Assembly: GCF_001187725.1 (NCBI RefSeq)
Contig: NZ_LGIQ01000007.1
Location: 849,076-907,361 of the forward strand
Direction of reading: 5' to 3'
DNA from: Brevibacillus reuszeri
GTDB lineage: Bacteria; Bacillota; Bacilli; Brevibacillales; Brevibacillaceae
Length of the DNA stretch: 58,286 nucleotides
Shown piece after piece: positions 34,444-42,673 of the stretch. How positions within the stretch are numbered: the stretch's first letter is position 1; each line of letters begins with the position of its first letter. The notes beneath the pieces were generated by a model, which searched no databases, was not told where the DNA came from, and saw only the letters and a list, made by a program, of their open reading frames with translations. The position numbers and the translations under genes are program-made.

Positions 34444-35430
34444 ATGGAGTCAATGTTGACAGAGGAATTGATATTAGAAGATTTAATTAGAGCTTCGAAT
34501 CATTATTTCGGATTGGAAGTAATTGAATCCATTCCAATAAAACGTGGTTGGTTAAACCTGAAATGGAGAGTCAGGACTGAATCTGGGCAATTTGTACTAA
34601 AACAATACAATAAAGAACGATTTAGGCGTTATAATCCAGAAGATCTAAAGTTTGCATTCTCTCAACAAGTTAGATTAAAAAATCAAGGCCTTGAATGTCC
34701 TAATCTATTATCACATGATAAAGGTATACTGCTTGAATCGGATAAGGGAGAACTCTTTATTGTCATGGAGTATTGTCAGGGGAATCTTATTTCGCCTGGT
34801 AAAGCTAATGTACATCAAGTATACAACCTTGGTAGAGCAACTGGAAAAATGCATCGATTATTAAATGACGGGACACTTGGCTCTAAAGGTAACCCTCAAT
34901 TTGTTCCCCCAAGCCGTGAAGAGCGTTTAGCACATTGGAAATCAGTTTTGAAAATGGCGAAGGAAGCTGGGAAGATCGAATTACTTGATGATGTAGAGAG
35001 GCAACTTAAAGCAACTGAAGAAATGAGGATTGAAAAACTTGAATTACTTTCTACTGGGTGGGCGCATCGTGACCTTTGGGTCGATAATATTTTATTTGAT
35101 AATAATCGATTAACAGCAATACTAGATTTTGATCGACTGAAATATGATTACCCTCAACTTGATGTTGCAAGGGCAGTAATGTCCTGTGCTTTAGATGATT
35201 ATTTTGACGTTTCTCTGGCTTCAGCGTTTATTGAAGGATACTGTGAGGAACGCACCGTAATGGATGGTTACTTAACAAATTCAATGCAGTTGTTGTGGTA
35301 TATGGAAAGTCCATGGTGGATTAATGCGAATATGGATCAACATAGTGTACCTCCAGCTCGTTTTGCAAAGGAAATGATTTGGCTAGCTAACAATCATAAA
35401 AATTTGTCTGCACTTTTAGGGAATATCTGA
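34444..35430 (+). CDS. Choline/aminoglycoside-kinase-like phosphotransferase
   Basis: 328-aa small-molecule kinase of the APH/ChoK superfamily. Catalytic loop AHRDLWVDNILF and metal-binding ILDFDRLKYDYPQLDVAR are both intact, with a plausible nucleotide lobe (FVLKQYNKERF; FIVMEYCQGNLI). Substrate unknown; the HRDLWVDN form is closer to spore-coat CotS and homoserine-kinase-II-like members than to known resistance enzymes. Start placed at the ATG behind GGGTGG; an upstream ATG (34417) is also possible. Single gene with its own promoter. Confidence 0.8.
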   Translation: MESMLTEELILEDLIRASNHYFGLEVIESIPIKRGWLNLKWRVRTESGQFVLKQYNKERFRRYNPEDLKFAFSQQVRLKNQGLECPNLLSHDKGILLESDKGELFIVMEYCQGNLISPGKANVHQVYNLGRATGKMHRLLNDGTLGSKGNPQFVPPSREERLAHWKSVLKMAKEAGKIELLDDVERQLKATEEMRIEKLELLSTGWAHRDLWVDNILFDNNRLTAILDFDRLKYDYPQLDVARAVMSCALDDYFDVSLASAFIEGYCEERTVMDGYLTNSMQLLWYMESPWWINANMDQHSVPPARFAKEMIWLANNHKNLSALLGNI

Positions 35431-35498
35431 TGAAACGTTTGGAAGATAGTGAGCAGGTAAAAGAAGTAGCTGCCACAAAAGAAAACTCAAGCAATTAA
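35430..35498 (+). CDS. 22-aa frame, copy A of a repeated tail module
   Basis: ATG overlaps the kinase stop (TGATG) with AGGGAA upstream. It ends SEQVKEVAATKENSSN and is followed at once by a terminator. The end of another tiny frame at 36542 is similar (SEQ...KEIAATEE), also before a terminator. Possibly a tiny coupled peptide or a shared mobile 3' end. Confidence 0.3.
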   Translation: MKRLEDSEQVKEVAATKENSSN

Positions 35499-35529
35499 GA
35501 CCTGTTGAATTAATTGCAGGTCTTTTCAG
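35497..35529 (+). terminator. Intrinsic terminator
   Basis: AAGACCTG 35497-35504 with CAGGTCTT 35517-35524, 12-nt loop, followed by TTC. The arm CAGGTCTT is partly repeated just downstream. Confidence 0.65.
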
Positions 35530-35591
35530 GTCTTCTTACATCAAAAACCTTAATCAAAAATAGCCTAGTCCTGATTCAATTGGCCTAAATA

Positions 35592-35600
35592 TGGTACAAT
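35592..35600 (+). promoter_or_regulatory. Extended -10 promoter (copy 2)
   Basis: TGGTACAAT within ATGGTACAATATTT, matching the 34324 element; 30 bp before the DUF4062 gene. Confidence 0.55.
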
Positions 35601-35630
35601 ATTTGGAAATAGACTATAGGGGCGTTTGAA

Positions 35631-36560
35631 ATGAAATCGAATAAGAATAAGAAGCTACAAGTGTTTATCTCATCAACTTTCAAGGACTTACAAGACGAGC
35701 GCCAAGCAGCTGTAGAAGCTATTTTGAGTGCAGGTCATATACCAGCAGGAATGGAGCTATTTAAGGCAGGTAATGACTCTCAGCTAGATGTAATCAAACA
35801 ATGGATTGATGAATCTGATGTTTATATGCTAATTCTTGGTGGTCGTTATGGAACAATTGAACCTAATAGTGGTAAAAGTTACACACACTTGGAATATGAG
35901 TATGCTATTAAAACTGGCAAACCTGTTTTTGCTGTTGTAATGAATAAATCTGCTTTGGATGAAAAGTTAAAAGCAATGTCATCTGATGCAATAGAAATGG
36001 ACAATCAAACTAAATACAATGGATTTAAAGATTATGTTACAAGTAAGATATGCAAATTTTTTGATGATGTAAAGGATATCAAAATTGCAATTCATGAAAC
36101 TCTAAATGACTTTGATACACGTTATACTTTGCATGGATGGGTGTCTGGGAAAGACATGCAAATTGATGTGAATGGTTTGAATCAGGAAATTGTAGAGTTG
36201 CAGCGGGGAGCAAATAAATTAAAAGAAGAGAATAGAAAACTGAAAGAAGAAAATGAAAAACTAATCAAGCAACCTATACTAAACGCAGACTACAATGGTT
36301 ATTCATATGATGAGTTAAAGCAATTGTTGAAAAATGAAAAAGTAACTTTCGATGGAGAACCCTCCAATCTATTAACATACTATATTAAGTATAGTGATAT
36401 GTATATGAATGGAAAATCAAGTGTTAATTTTGATGCATTATTATATTTAATATATCAAACGGGTAAACGTTGTATAAAGTATGGATTGATGGAAGAGGTT
36501 ACTGTTAATGGGGTAATCAATAATATCCAAACTACAAAAAAATGGGTAACAAATTTTTAG
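35631..36560 (+). CDS. DUF4062-domain protein (candidate defence effector)
   Basis: 309 aa. Residues ~8-110 match DUF4062, a TIR/nucleoside-deoxyribosyltransferase-like fold: VFISSTFKDLQDERQAAVEA, DVYMLILGGRYGTI, SYTHLEYEYA. DUF4062 often sits at the N-terminus of NLR-like (STAND) bacterial defence proteins. Here a short coiled coil (about 190-216, KEENRKLKEENEKL) and a small C-terminal helical domain (about 222-309) replace the NTPase. By fold it could bind or cleave NAD-like nucleotides, but catalytic residues are not evident. Own promoter and terminator; no partner gene. Confidence 0.78.
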   Translation: MKSNKNKKLQVFISSTFKDLQDERQAAVEAILSAGHIPAGMELFKAGNDSQLDVIKQWIDESDVYMLILGGRYGTIEPNSGKSYTHLEYEYAIKTGKPVFAVVMNKSALDEKLKAMSSDAIEMDNQTKYNGFKDYVTSKICKFFDDVKDIKIAIHETLNDFDTRYTLHGWVSGKDMQIDVNGLNQEIVELQRGANKLKEENRKLKEENEKLIKQPILNADYNGYSYDELKQLLKNEKVTFDGEPSNLLTYYIKYSDMYMNGKSSVNFDALLYLIYQTGKRCIKYGLMEEVTVNGVINNIQTTKKWVTNF

Positions 36561-36619
36561 CAGCATTGCTTTCAGAACAGAACTCAACAAGAAAAGAAAT
36601 AGCAGCTACAGAAGAATAA
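36542..36619 (+). CDS. 25-aa frame, copy B of a repeated tail module
   Basis: Overlaps the end of the DUF4062 gene and ends SEQNSTRKEIAATEE, similar to the end of the 35430 frame. No clear ribosome binding site. Possibly a tiny coupled peptide or shared 3' sequence. Confidence 0.28.
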   Translation: MGNKFLAALLSEQNSTRKEIAATEE

Positions 36620-36633
36620 TGGACTACACTAGG

Positions 36634-36665
36634 GACTTGTGGCTTTTGGACACAGGTCTTTTCTT
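36634..36665 (+). terminator. Intrinsic terminator
   Basis: GACTTGTG 36634-36641 with CACAGGTC 36651-36658 (one G-U pair), then TTTTCTT. A further hairpin AAGGTATGC 36688-36696 with GCATACCTT 36707-36715 follows and may serve the leftward gene. Confidence 0.65.
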
Positions 36666-36758
36666 GATGTGGCGATACCGAAAGGACAAGGTATGCCAGT
36701 GATCCAGCATACCTTAATAACTTTGATGGATTTTATTTGCGAGTTATTGAGTTAAAAC

Positions 36759-37388
36759 CTAAAGTGCTGTGGGTGTATTTTGTGATTGGTCTTTTTTTAC
36801 AGTCGAAAATCTATATTCTAGTACTCCAAGACAGATTAAACTTGCTATAAATGTCGGGAAAGCATAGATGTGAAGTTTTATTGCGTATTCATCGAGCTTG
36901 TAAACGACAACAATCTCAAATAATACTAACAGTATAGCATTTACGATAAATACGGCTACTTTGGAGTCCTTTAAGTGTTGTTCATCATCTCTTCTGATAT
37001 AAATGGCAGCTAGATACAACGCCGTTGTGACACCTGTTGTGATGATTAACATAACAGTATCGTTTGGAATGAGGTTTATATACTGTAAAAATTGTAGTAA
37101 TGCACCACTAAAAGCAAAACCCATAAAAAAAGTAAATGCAGTTAAGTATATAATGAGATATATGAACCTTAATAGTCTCAGCTTTGAAGTATTTCCATCT
37201 ATTTTTTTTACTACAACAATAGCAACTACAATTATCATCAGTAGAAACAAGAAAGCCAAGACATGCTGATTGACAGTCTCAATGGTTAAATTCATAAACG
37301 CATAAATGAATGCAATAAAGGTTGATGCAAGGAAAAGAGAACTTATGTAAAGGAATGTGTCTTCAAGTTTACTCATCTTTTTATTCAT
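36759..37388 (-). CDS. Polytopic membrane protein, 209 aa
   Basis: About six transmembrane segments from residue 14 to 195 with short polar loops; conserved-looking polar residues are few. Start at MNKKMSKLE behind GTAGGAGG. It is transcribed against its neighbours. Three 14-bp tandem repeats lie directly upstream of the ribosome binding site. Function not recognised. Confidence 0.68.
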   Translation of the reverse strand: MNKKMSKLEDTFLYISSLFLASTFIAFIYAFMNLTIETVNQHVLAFLFLLMIIVVAIVVVKKIDGNTSKLRLLRFIYLIIYLTAFTFFMGFAFSGALLQFLQYINLIPNDTVMLIITTGVTTALYLAAIYIRRDDEQHLKDSKVAVFIVNAILLVLFEIVVVYKLDEYAIKLHIYAFPTFIASLICLGVLEYRFSTVKKDQSQNTPTAL

Positions 37389-37399
37389 ATTTCCTCCTA

Positions 37400-37441
37400 C
37401 AGTGAGCCTTTTATAGTGAGCCATTTATAGTGATAATTTTA
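37400..37441 (-). repeat. Three 14-bp tandem repeats upstream of membrane gene
   Basis: Consecutive units ACAGTGAGCCTTTT, ATAGTGAGCCATTT and ATAGTGATAATTTT cover the leader of the leftward gene, next to its ribosome binding site. They could be operator copies or a slippage-prone expression switch. Confidence 0.6.
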
Positions 37442-37857
37442 ACTTTAACGGCAAATCTTTACAATTAGTGAATGCGTAAATAGAGGTGGAACACTTTTAT
37501 ATTTCTCGTTTACGGTCGTGGTTGAATTTTCTGCGATTATGACAAATCGTGAATCAAGGCTCGCTACGGCTTAAATCCTGAGCGAAATCATATAGTTACA
37601 ACCAAAGAATTGACTCTCTGTGTGGGTGTTCGTAGTTCACCTGCGAATATCATCATCTAGTGATTTTTTTCAAGTTTACTAAAATAAAAGTAAACGCTCC
37701 TGCAACTCGAAGAGGAAAGTGGGCTAACAGCGATAGAACTGTCAGGAGTGTGGAGGACATGGACTGTCTAACATTGAAAGTTAGTCTTAAAATTGCGAAA
37801 GAGCAGGTTAGTTTTCAAACCAAATAAAAGTAAAATTTGATGGGAAGTGTTAGTTTA
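37442..37857. other. Non-coding stretch
   Basis: No gene supported. CGTAAA (near 37470) and TTTACG (near 37510) form a weak long-range pair; ATCATCTAGTGAT followed by a T-run near 37650-37675 could be a weak terminator. Nothing else identified. Confidence 0.4.
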
Positions 37858-38130
37858 ATGATGGTTCCGTTAGGTGCTGCAATTTGCTTATATACAGGGA
37901 TCTCTAAAAGAATTGATTCATTGATATTCACTATGAACTTACACAATGAAGGTACAGTCAAGGTAACATTAAAATCAATTCAGCAAGATTTCCAGCATAT
38001 TGTAGAAGCGATGACATTCTATATAGAGCATTGTACTTTGTCTTCTGCTCACTTAGAGGCACAATTTGACCCCGTCAAAGAGCAATACCATACTTTCCTA
38101 AAGGCACATTTTCAAGAAGACAGCATCTAA
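37858..38130 (+). CDS. Hypothetical protein, 90 aa
   Basis: Start placed at MMVPLGAA, eight nt behind GGGAAGTG; an earlier ATG (37840) lacks a site. Hydrophobic N-terminus, then helical (VTLKSIQQDFQHIVEAMTFY). Unrecognised; followed closely by two further small genes. Confidence 0.5.
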   Translation: MMVPLGAAICLYTGISKRIDSLIFTMNLHNEGTVKVTLKSIQQDFQHIVEAMTFYIEHCTLSSAHLEAQFDPVKEQYHTFLKAHFQEDSI

Positions 38131-38141
38131 AAGGAGTATCC

Positions 38142-38357
38142 ATGTACAAACTTTATAAATACATTCCCGTAGTTGATGACATGGCCTATAACTGGGACGA
38201 AGTATGTGTATCGCAAAACATAAACTACATTTCTCAGCTAGCAGAGGGAATGTGTAGGGTAGATGGTCGAGGAAGGTATAGATACAACATTGATCAATTG
38301 ACGTTTGAAGTGATGAGACTAGGGAATGGCAAGTATAAGCATGTAAAAATAAACTAA
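38142..38357 (+). CDS. Small protein, 71 aa
   Basis: AAAGGAG site. Tyr-rich (MYKLYKYIPVVDDMAYNWDE). Eleven bp after the previous gene. Unrecognised. Confidence 0.6.
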   Translation: MYKLYKYIPVVDDMAYNWDEVCVSQNINYISQLAEGMCRVDGRGRYRYNIDQLTFEVMRLGNGKYKHVKIN

Positions 38358-38369
38358 GAACGGAACTTT

Positions 38370-38501
38370 ATGATTGATATTTCTTGCGAAGGTTGCAACA
38401 AAGAGATGGAGGTCGATCATTTAGAAGAGTGTACATACATCGTCTTTGCCGATGGCATCGCCATTGGAGAACATGTATTGTGTCGTACTTGTGCTAACTG
38501 A
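38370..38501 (+). CDS. Zinc-ribbon microprotein, 43 aa
   Basis: CEGC near residue 6 and CRTC near the end form a four-cysteine ribbon around a beta hairpin. Weak ribosome binding site (CGGA). Confidence 0.55.
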   Translation: MIDISCEGCNKEMEVDHLEECTYIVFADGIAIGEHVLCRTCAN

Positions 38502-38576
38502 TTTTCAATAAATTAAGACTACTCACTCCTAGAAAATATTACAAGTTATAGTATAATCTACTTGGGAGGTTATGCT

Positions 38577-39485
38577 ATGAGAAAATTATTTGCATCATTA
38601 TTGTGCTTTATGGTATTTTTCACGCTGTTAGCAGAAACTACAACGGTTTCAGCTCAAGCAAGTGCACCAAACGGATACTCTGTAACATCAGATTTTTTAA
38701 CTTTTGCAAGTCAAGGAAAAATTAAGGGATTTCCAGTTTTCCTTGGAATGAAAAGGGCTGATCTTATTAAACTTTGGGGTCAACCTACAAATGAAACAAT
38801 AAATTATACAGAGTATGATCCGAATCCTATTTCAGCACCTTTCAACAAGAATCCTACGAAATGTGTAAAGTGCCAATTCAGAACCTTGTTATTTATTGAT
38901 TACAATAATGTAGTTGATTCTATTACAATTCCAATTAAGCCTACCACGAAACAAAGTTTAATAACACTCCTTGGGAAACCAAAGGAAATTCACCAAACTG
39001 AGAGTGGTACGACTGACTACGTTTATCAGGCTGGAAACGTTGAAGCGCACTTCAGTGGTGACGAAGAAACAGATTATATTTATGATGTATGGTTAACCAC
39101 CACGCTACAGTCACGAAATGCAGCATTCCCTATCAAGGTTTTTGTTGATGGTAAGCAGGTACTATTCGTTGATCACCCTACAACCTTGATCAACGGGACA
39201 CTGTACATTCCAGTTCCTGAAATCATATACCAATTAGGAGGAGAACTGAATTACAACCCTCAGAACGGTGACAATAGTATTGGAATGACATTGAAAAATA
39301 GCTACGCTGAGTTTATTTCAGGAACAAATAAATACGTTCTAAACAACAAGGCTGGTTTCATGAAACAGCAGACCACATCAGTTAACAAGAGAATTCTTAT
39401 CCCATTTGCAGATTTTGCACGAATTTTCAATGTAAAGTACTCATGGGACGGTAACAAAAAGATTTTAAATATCTTCACTAAATGA
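38577..39485 (+). CDS. Secreted protein with CuAO-N-like domain
   Basis: 302 aa. Signal peptide MRKLFASLLCFMVFFTLLAE...VSA. Residues ~30-165 hold a BamE-like repeat (GMKRADLIKLWGQPTNE; SLITLLGKPKEIHQ). Residues ~185-302 are a copper-amine-oxidase N-terminal-like domain in its usual wording (VFVDGKQVLFVDHPTTLING; TLYIPVPEIIYQLGGELNY). Same two modules as the 29178-30257 protein in opposite order. This domain is greatly expanded in Paenibacillus surface proteins. GGGAGG site and own terminator. Confidence 0.8.
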   Translation: MRKLFASLLCFMVFFTLLAETTTVSAQASAPNGYSVTSDFLTFASQGKIKGFPVFLGMKRADLIKLWGQPTNETINYTEYDPNPISAPFNKNPTKCVKCQFRTLLFIDYNNVVDSITIPIKPTTKQSLITLLGKPKEIHQTESGTTDYVYQAGNVEAHFSGDEETDYIYDVWLTTTLQSRNAAFPIKVFVDGKQVLFVDHPTTLINGTLYIPVPEIIYQLGGELNYNPQNGDNSIGMTLKNSYAEFISGTNKYVLNNKAGFMKQQTTSVNKRILIPFADFARIFNVKYSWDGNKKILNIFTK

Positions 39486-39492
39486 CATGTTG

Positions 39493-39514
39493 AGGCTCTG
39501 ATTAAGAGCCTTTC
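39493..39514 (+). terminator. Intrinsic terminator
   Basis: AGGCTCT 39493-39499 with AGAGCCT 39505-39511, loop GATTA, short T tail. Confidence 0.72.
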
Positions 39515-39571
39515 TATAAAAGATAACTATTGAAAATAATTGATAACATCAATTGAAGGGGTTTAAGAACT

Positions 39572-39739
39572 ATGATAGAAATTAACAGCAAGGTGTTTGT
39601 TTTAGAAGGTCATTACAAAGGATTAGAAGGAAGGGTAATTGATATCTCATTGGAAGAAGCTTATCCAATAACTGTTGAATTTATCGATGGAGCATTAGAG
39701 TGTTACTATGAAAATCAATTGCAATTGCTATCACAATAA
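39572..39739 (+). CDS. Small KOW/SH3-like protein
   Basis: 55 aa: KVFVLEGHYKGLEGRVID then VEFIDGALECYYENQLQLL, a five-strand barrel pattern like KOW or DUF1918-type modules. GGGG upstream. Function unknown. Confidence 0.5.
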   Translation: MIEINSKVFVLEGHYKGLEGRVIDISLEEAYPITVEFIDGALECYYENQLQLLSQ

Positions 39740-39821
39740 AAGAGACATTTTATAGCACTGTATAGACGATTTCTATAAGTGATGCTACAATTGCATTTAT
39801 TGGCAACAGGTGGGGTAGTGT

Positions 39822-40508
39822 ATGAAAAAATATTTAATCAGTTCACTTATCTTTGTTTTGATAGTGACAAGCGGCATTCTAGCTGATCATTTCAGTCTCA
39901 TAGCAACAATATTTGGTCTGGACGTTGGAAAGTTTTTCAATGAAAATAAGCCACATGCGCAGATCTATTACTTAGGCATCATGGTGATTCTCTTCCTAAT
40001 TTTCATTATTAAACTTCAAAGAGATGATAACTCAAGCTTAAAGGGTAAAATCTTGGAGATTGAGAGTGTAAAACCTCCCATCTCAAATAGAGATAAAAAG
40101 CTGCTTGATGAGTTTTTTCAAAAGTTTGACTCGTTTTACGAATTTAAAGAACGATTATTGCAAACAAGATCAATGTTTATTGGTTTGGCTGATTCCTATG
40201 CAGATAACATTACAAAGTTTTCAGAGCCAAATAAGGCATTTAGCGACAATAAACTTGAGGAAGCTAAGCGTAGTTTTTTAGAAGCATTAGACAGGTACAT
40301 TCACTTTACAGATGACTACTTTAATCCAATTGGGAGCCCTAACTTAATTAAGTTTCATGGTGGCACTTCAGAGCGCGAGGCAATGGCAACTGGACAGTAT
40401 GATATTGACTTTGAAAAGTATAAAGTGGTAGTTGGGGAAGTGATTGACACATGGGCTGAATTTAACACAGTGCTGAAACAGGAGTATCCAGACTATGTAC
40501 CAGAATAA
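39822..40508 (+). CDS. Membrane-anchored helical protein, 228 aa
   Basis: Two N-terminal transmembrane helices (about residues 4-22 and 48-64) and a long cytosolic helical domain (about 90-228) with SDNKLEEAKRSFLEALDRYI. Two-helix anchors with a soluble domain are common in membrane-targeted sensors and effectors, but no family is recognised. Strong terminator behind it. Confidence 0.62.
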   Translation: MKKYLISSLIFVLIVTSGILADHFSLIATIFGLDVGKFFNENKPHAQIYYLGIMVILFLIFIIKLQRDDNSSLKGKILEIESVKPPISNRDKKLLDEFFQKFDSFYEFKERLLQTRSMFIGLADSYADNITKFSEPNKAFSDNKLEEAKRSFLEALDRYIHFTDDYFNPIGSPNLIKFHGGTSEREAMATGQYDIDFEKYKVVVGEVIDTWAEFNTVLKQEYPDYVPE

Positions 40509-40524
40509 ATACGCATTTGATTGG

Positions 40525-40553
40525 AAGACTTTGCATGGCGCAAGGTCTTTTTT
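40525..40553 (+). terminator. Intrinsic terminator
   Basis: AAGACTTTGC 40525-40534, loop ATGGC, GCAAGGTCTT 40540-40549 (one G-U pair), then TTTT. Confidence 0.85.
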
Positions 40554-40622
40554 GTTCTTGCATCATTTCACTTCTGGGAGCATAATATAAGAACAGACGT
40601 TCTCGTGTAGGGGTGGATTGAA

Positions 40623-40964
40623 ATGTCCAAAAAGATCAATGACCTATTTGGCAGTATGCGCATGATGCTTCCAGAACATAGGACAGCGATTATCGATCAT
40701 GGTGAAGAAAGTGGGCTACAGGCCAAACCAGATGTGGATGAAGACGATTTTGGGGAGATGTGCTTCAGGATTTATGACAGTACACAATACGACTATTCGA
40801 TCACCGTTAAGTGGTTTCAAAAAGTAAAAGGAAGTCTTGGTACACTGGAGGAGTCTTGGGGAATTGTGAAGGAGATAGATGTAAATCGAAAACAGTTTAA
40901 GTTGGTCAGTGATTGGGATTCGGAATGGATCAAGATAGAAAGTCTTGTTAGTGTAACAAAATAA
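40623..40964 (+). CDS. YolD-like family protein
   Basis: 113 aa matching YolD in order: MRMMLPEHRTAIIDHGEESG, then KPDVDEDDFGEMCFRIYDS, the beta barrel (ITVKWFQ ... GIVKEIDVNRKQFKLV) and WIKIESLVSV. YolD is an SPbeta gene, and YolD family members often pair with Y-family polymerase UvrX in SOS-regulated operons; no such polymerase is next to it here. AGGGGTGG site and own terminator. Confidence 0.85.
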   Translation: MSKKINDLFGSMRMMLPEHRTAIIDHGEESGLQAKPDVDEDDFGEMCFRIYDSTQYDYSITVKWFQKVKGSLGTLEESWGIVKEIDVNRKQFKLVSDWDSEWIKIESLVSVTK

Positions 40965-40983
40965 CAAACCAGCTGACATTCAG

Positions 40984-41008
40984 CCTGTCGTAATTTGACA
41001 GGTTTTTT
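40984..41008 (+). terminator. Intrinsic terminator
   Basis: CCTGTC 40984-40989 with GACAGG 40997-41002, then TTTTTT. Confidence 0.8.
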
Positions 41009-41123
41009 GTTTTGTAGTATCAATTATTTTCGCTTGATTTAGGTATATAGTCATGTTATTATTAAGGCATAAAATTAAACAACAATAATAGATATAATAT
41101 ATAAACCTTAGGGAGGTAAAAGG

Positions 41124-41534
41124 ATGCTAGAAATTAAATATGGCGATGTGTTTATGATCGACTTGTCACCAGCAATTGGATCTGAGCAAGGGGGATATCG
41201 TCCATGCGTTATCATTCAAAACAATTTAGGAAACCGATTTAGTCCAACAGTTAAGGTGGCTGCTATTACTTCAAAAATTTCTAAAGCTAAAATGCCAACC
41301 CATGTTGAAGTAAAAGCTCATCAAGTTGGCCTTGAGCAAGATTCAATCATCATGATGGAGCAGACCAGAACTATTGATAAGCAAAGACTGTCTAAATGGG
41401 TCGCTCATTTAGATGAAAATGTTATGGAGCAAGTTGATTGGGCACTTAATTTGAGCTGTGCAAGTGATAAGAAGTTCAAAATGATGATGAGTGAACGTGG
41501 AAGCAAGGTATTCAATAAAGTTGCAGCGGTGTAA
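41124..41534 (+). CDS. mazF: MazF/PemK-family endoribonuclease toxin
   Basis: 136 aa with all family motifs: YGDVFMIDLSPAIGSEQGG, RPCVIIQN (catalytic Arg26), SPTVKVAAITS (catalytic Thr49), MPTHVEVK, MMEQTRTIDKQRL. MazF cleaves mRNA at short sequence motifs. The last ~20 residues (KKFKMMMSERGSKVF) extend beyond the usual ~115-aa length. No antitoxin gene precedes it, which is unusual; a MazE/AbrB-like protein is encoded 1.7 kb downstream (43208). GGGAGG site. Confidence 0.92.
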   Translation: MLEIKYGDVFMIDLSPAIGSEQGGYRPCVIIQNNLGNRFSPTVKVAAITSKISKAKMPTHVEVKAHQVGLEQDSIIMMEQTRTIDKQRLSKWVAHLDENVMEQVDWALNLSCASDKKFKMMMSERGSKVFNKVAAV

Positions 41535-41576
41535 TACGTCAATGTTTTAGAATCAAAAATAATAAATAGGAGATGA

Positions 41577-41684
41577 ATTTTAATTAAGTTGGGAAGGTTT
41601 ATAAAGAAGTTAGAAAGAGAAGGGATTACTGGAATTGTTAAGGATGTATTAGTTAAACAGTACATAAACATGAGCAAGCGGTAG
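41577..41684 (+). CDS. Short basic frame behind MazF, non-standard start
   Basis: 35 codons if read from ATT at 41577, which lies 4 nt behind AGGAG; 31 codons from TTG at 41589 (LGRFIKKLEREGITGIVKDV...). Basic amphipathic peptide 42 bp after mazF. Could be an antitoxin remnant or a small partner; not recognised. Confidence 0.35.
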   Translation: MLIKLGRFIKKLEREGITGIVKDVLVKQYINMSKR

Positions 41685-41767
41685 AAGGTTTTCATGCATA
41701 TATGCAGAAATGTTATAGATCATTAATTCAATAAATCTTTGATTTCATTATGGAAGAGGGTACTAAA

Positions 41768-42157
41768 ATGTTGACATTGGTAAAAGGTAAATCACGAAAG
41801 TCGCAATACATGGAACTGTTTCACAAAGGATCTAATAATAGCTTGTTTATTCAATATGGTCACAATATTCCTATGTGGCTTCCAGACCGTAAAGAATGCT
41901 GGATAGTAGAACGAAGCGACAAGGCTAAAGTAGACTTACTTGATCTAGAAAGCGAATTGATGGAAGTAATGGCTCAAGTTTTAGATCAAACAGAATACCA
42001 TTACATCTTTCTATATGGCAACTTTGAACTGAATGAAGTTGAGACAGTTAAAAAGGTAGCATCCAAGGTGGATGGGCAATTGAACTTAATTATATCTGTA
42101 CAAGACAATAGCGTACCAGATGGGCAGACAATCATAGAAGAGTTGCGACTAAACTAG
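41768..42157 (+). CDS. Hypothetical protein, 129 aa
   Basis: Start at MLTLVKGKSR behind GAGGG. Alpha/beta, with HKGSNNSLFIQYGHNIPMWL and a C-terminal Rossmann-like half. Unrecognised. Confidence 0.58.
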   Translation: MLTLVKGKSRKSQYMELFHKGSNNSLFIQYGHNIPMWLPDRKECWIVERSDKAKVDLLDLESELMEVMAQVLDQTEYHYIFLYGNFELNEVETVKKVASKVDGQLNLIISVQDNSVPDGQTIIEELRLN

Positions 42158-42188
42158 CTTATTGTATCGAAAAAGGAGAGATGTATCG

Positions 42189-42440
42189 ATGAATAAGTTA
42201 AGTAAGGAAGAAGTTCATAAAATCGCTTATGGTGATTTGACTAAAGTAGAAGCGTAATTACTATATCATGGAAAAGGTAATTATAAAGGATGGCGTTGTC
42301 CTGAGATAGGCGATGGGCGAATTGTGATGAGGAAGGCAGGAAAAGAGCTAATTGCATATAGAGGACGTGAAGTAAAAGATTGGGCGGAAGAATGTTGGGC
42401 AGAACTTAAACAAAAAATTGATGAGCTTGAATTCGAATAA
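42189..42440 (+). pseudogene. Gene with in-frame TAA stop (83 codons)
   Basis: GGAGAG site and ATG open MNKLSKEEVHKIAYGDLTKV, then TAA at 42255-42257; the same frame continues coherently for 60 more codons (GWRCPEIGDGRIVMRKAGKE ... DELEFE) to a second TAA at 42438. A single base change would restore an 83-aa protein. Family not recognised. Confidence 0.65.
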
Positions 42441-42640
42441 AAATGTGATTTGAAAGGGATTAAAGAAGTCTCTGAAGTTGCAACATTATCGAAATGGTCA
42501 TACGTATTCAACAGCAAATACAAAAACTAATGTTTATAAACTGATTAGAAGCAAACAAATAACAACCACTTTTGCTTCATGAACCTGAATGGAAAGATGT
42601 TGAGAATAAAACATTTCCTTACGATTTATCTGATTTCTAG
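42441..42640 (+). pseudogene. Gene debris
   Basis: Short frames without starts, e.g. LKGIKEVSEVATLSKWSYVF (from about 42449, resembling the end of a helix-turn-helix) and PLLLHEPEWKDVENKTFPYD (ending near 42641). They look like remnants of two decayed genes. Confidence 0.35.
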
Positions 42641-42673
42641 TGCATGGGCTAAAGTTCAATAAGGGTGAATGTA

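Noticed and set aside
40623..40964. Y-family polymerase operon suggested by YolD
   Set aside because: A terminator follows directly and no polymerase or LexA/DinR box was seen nearby.
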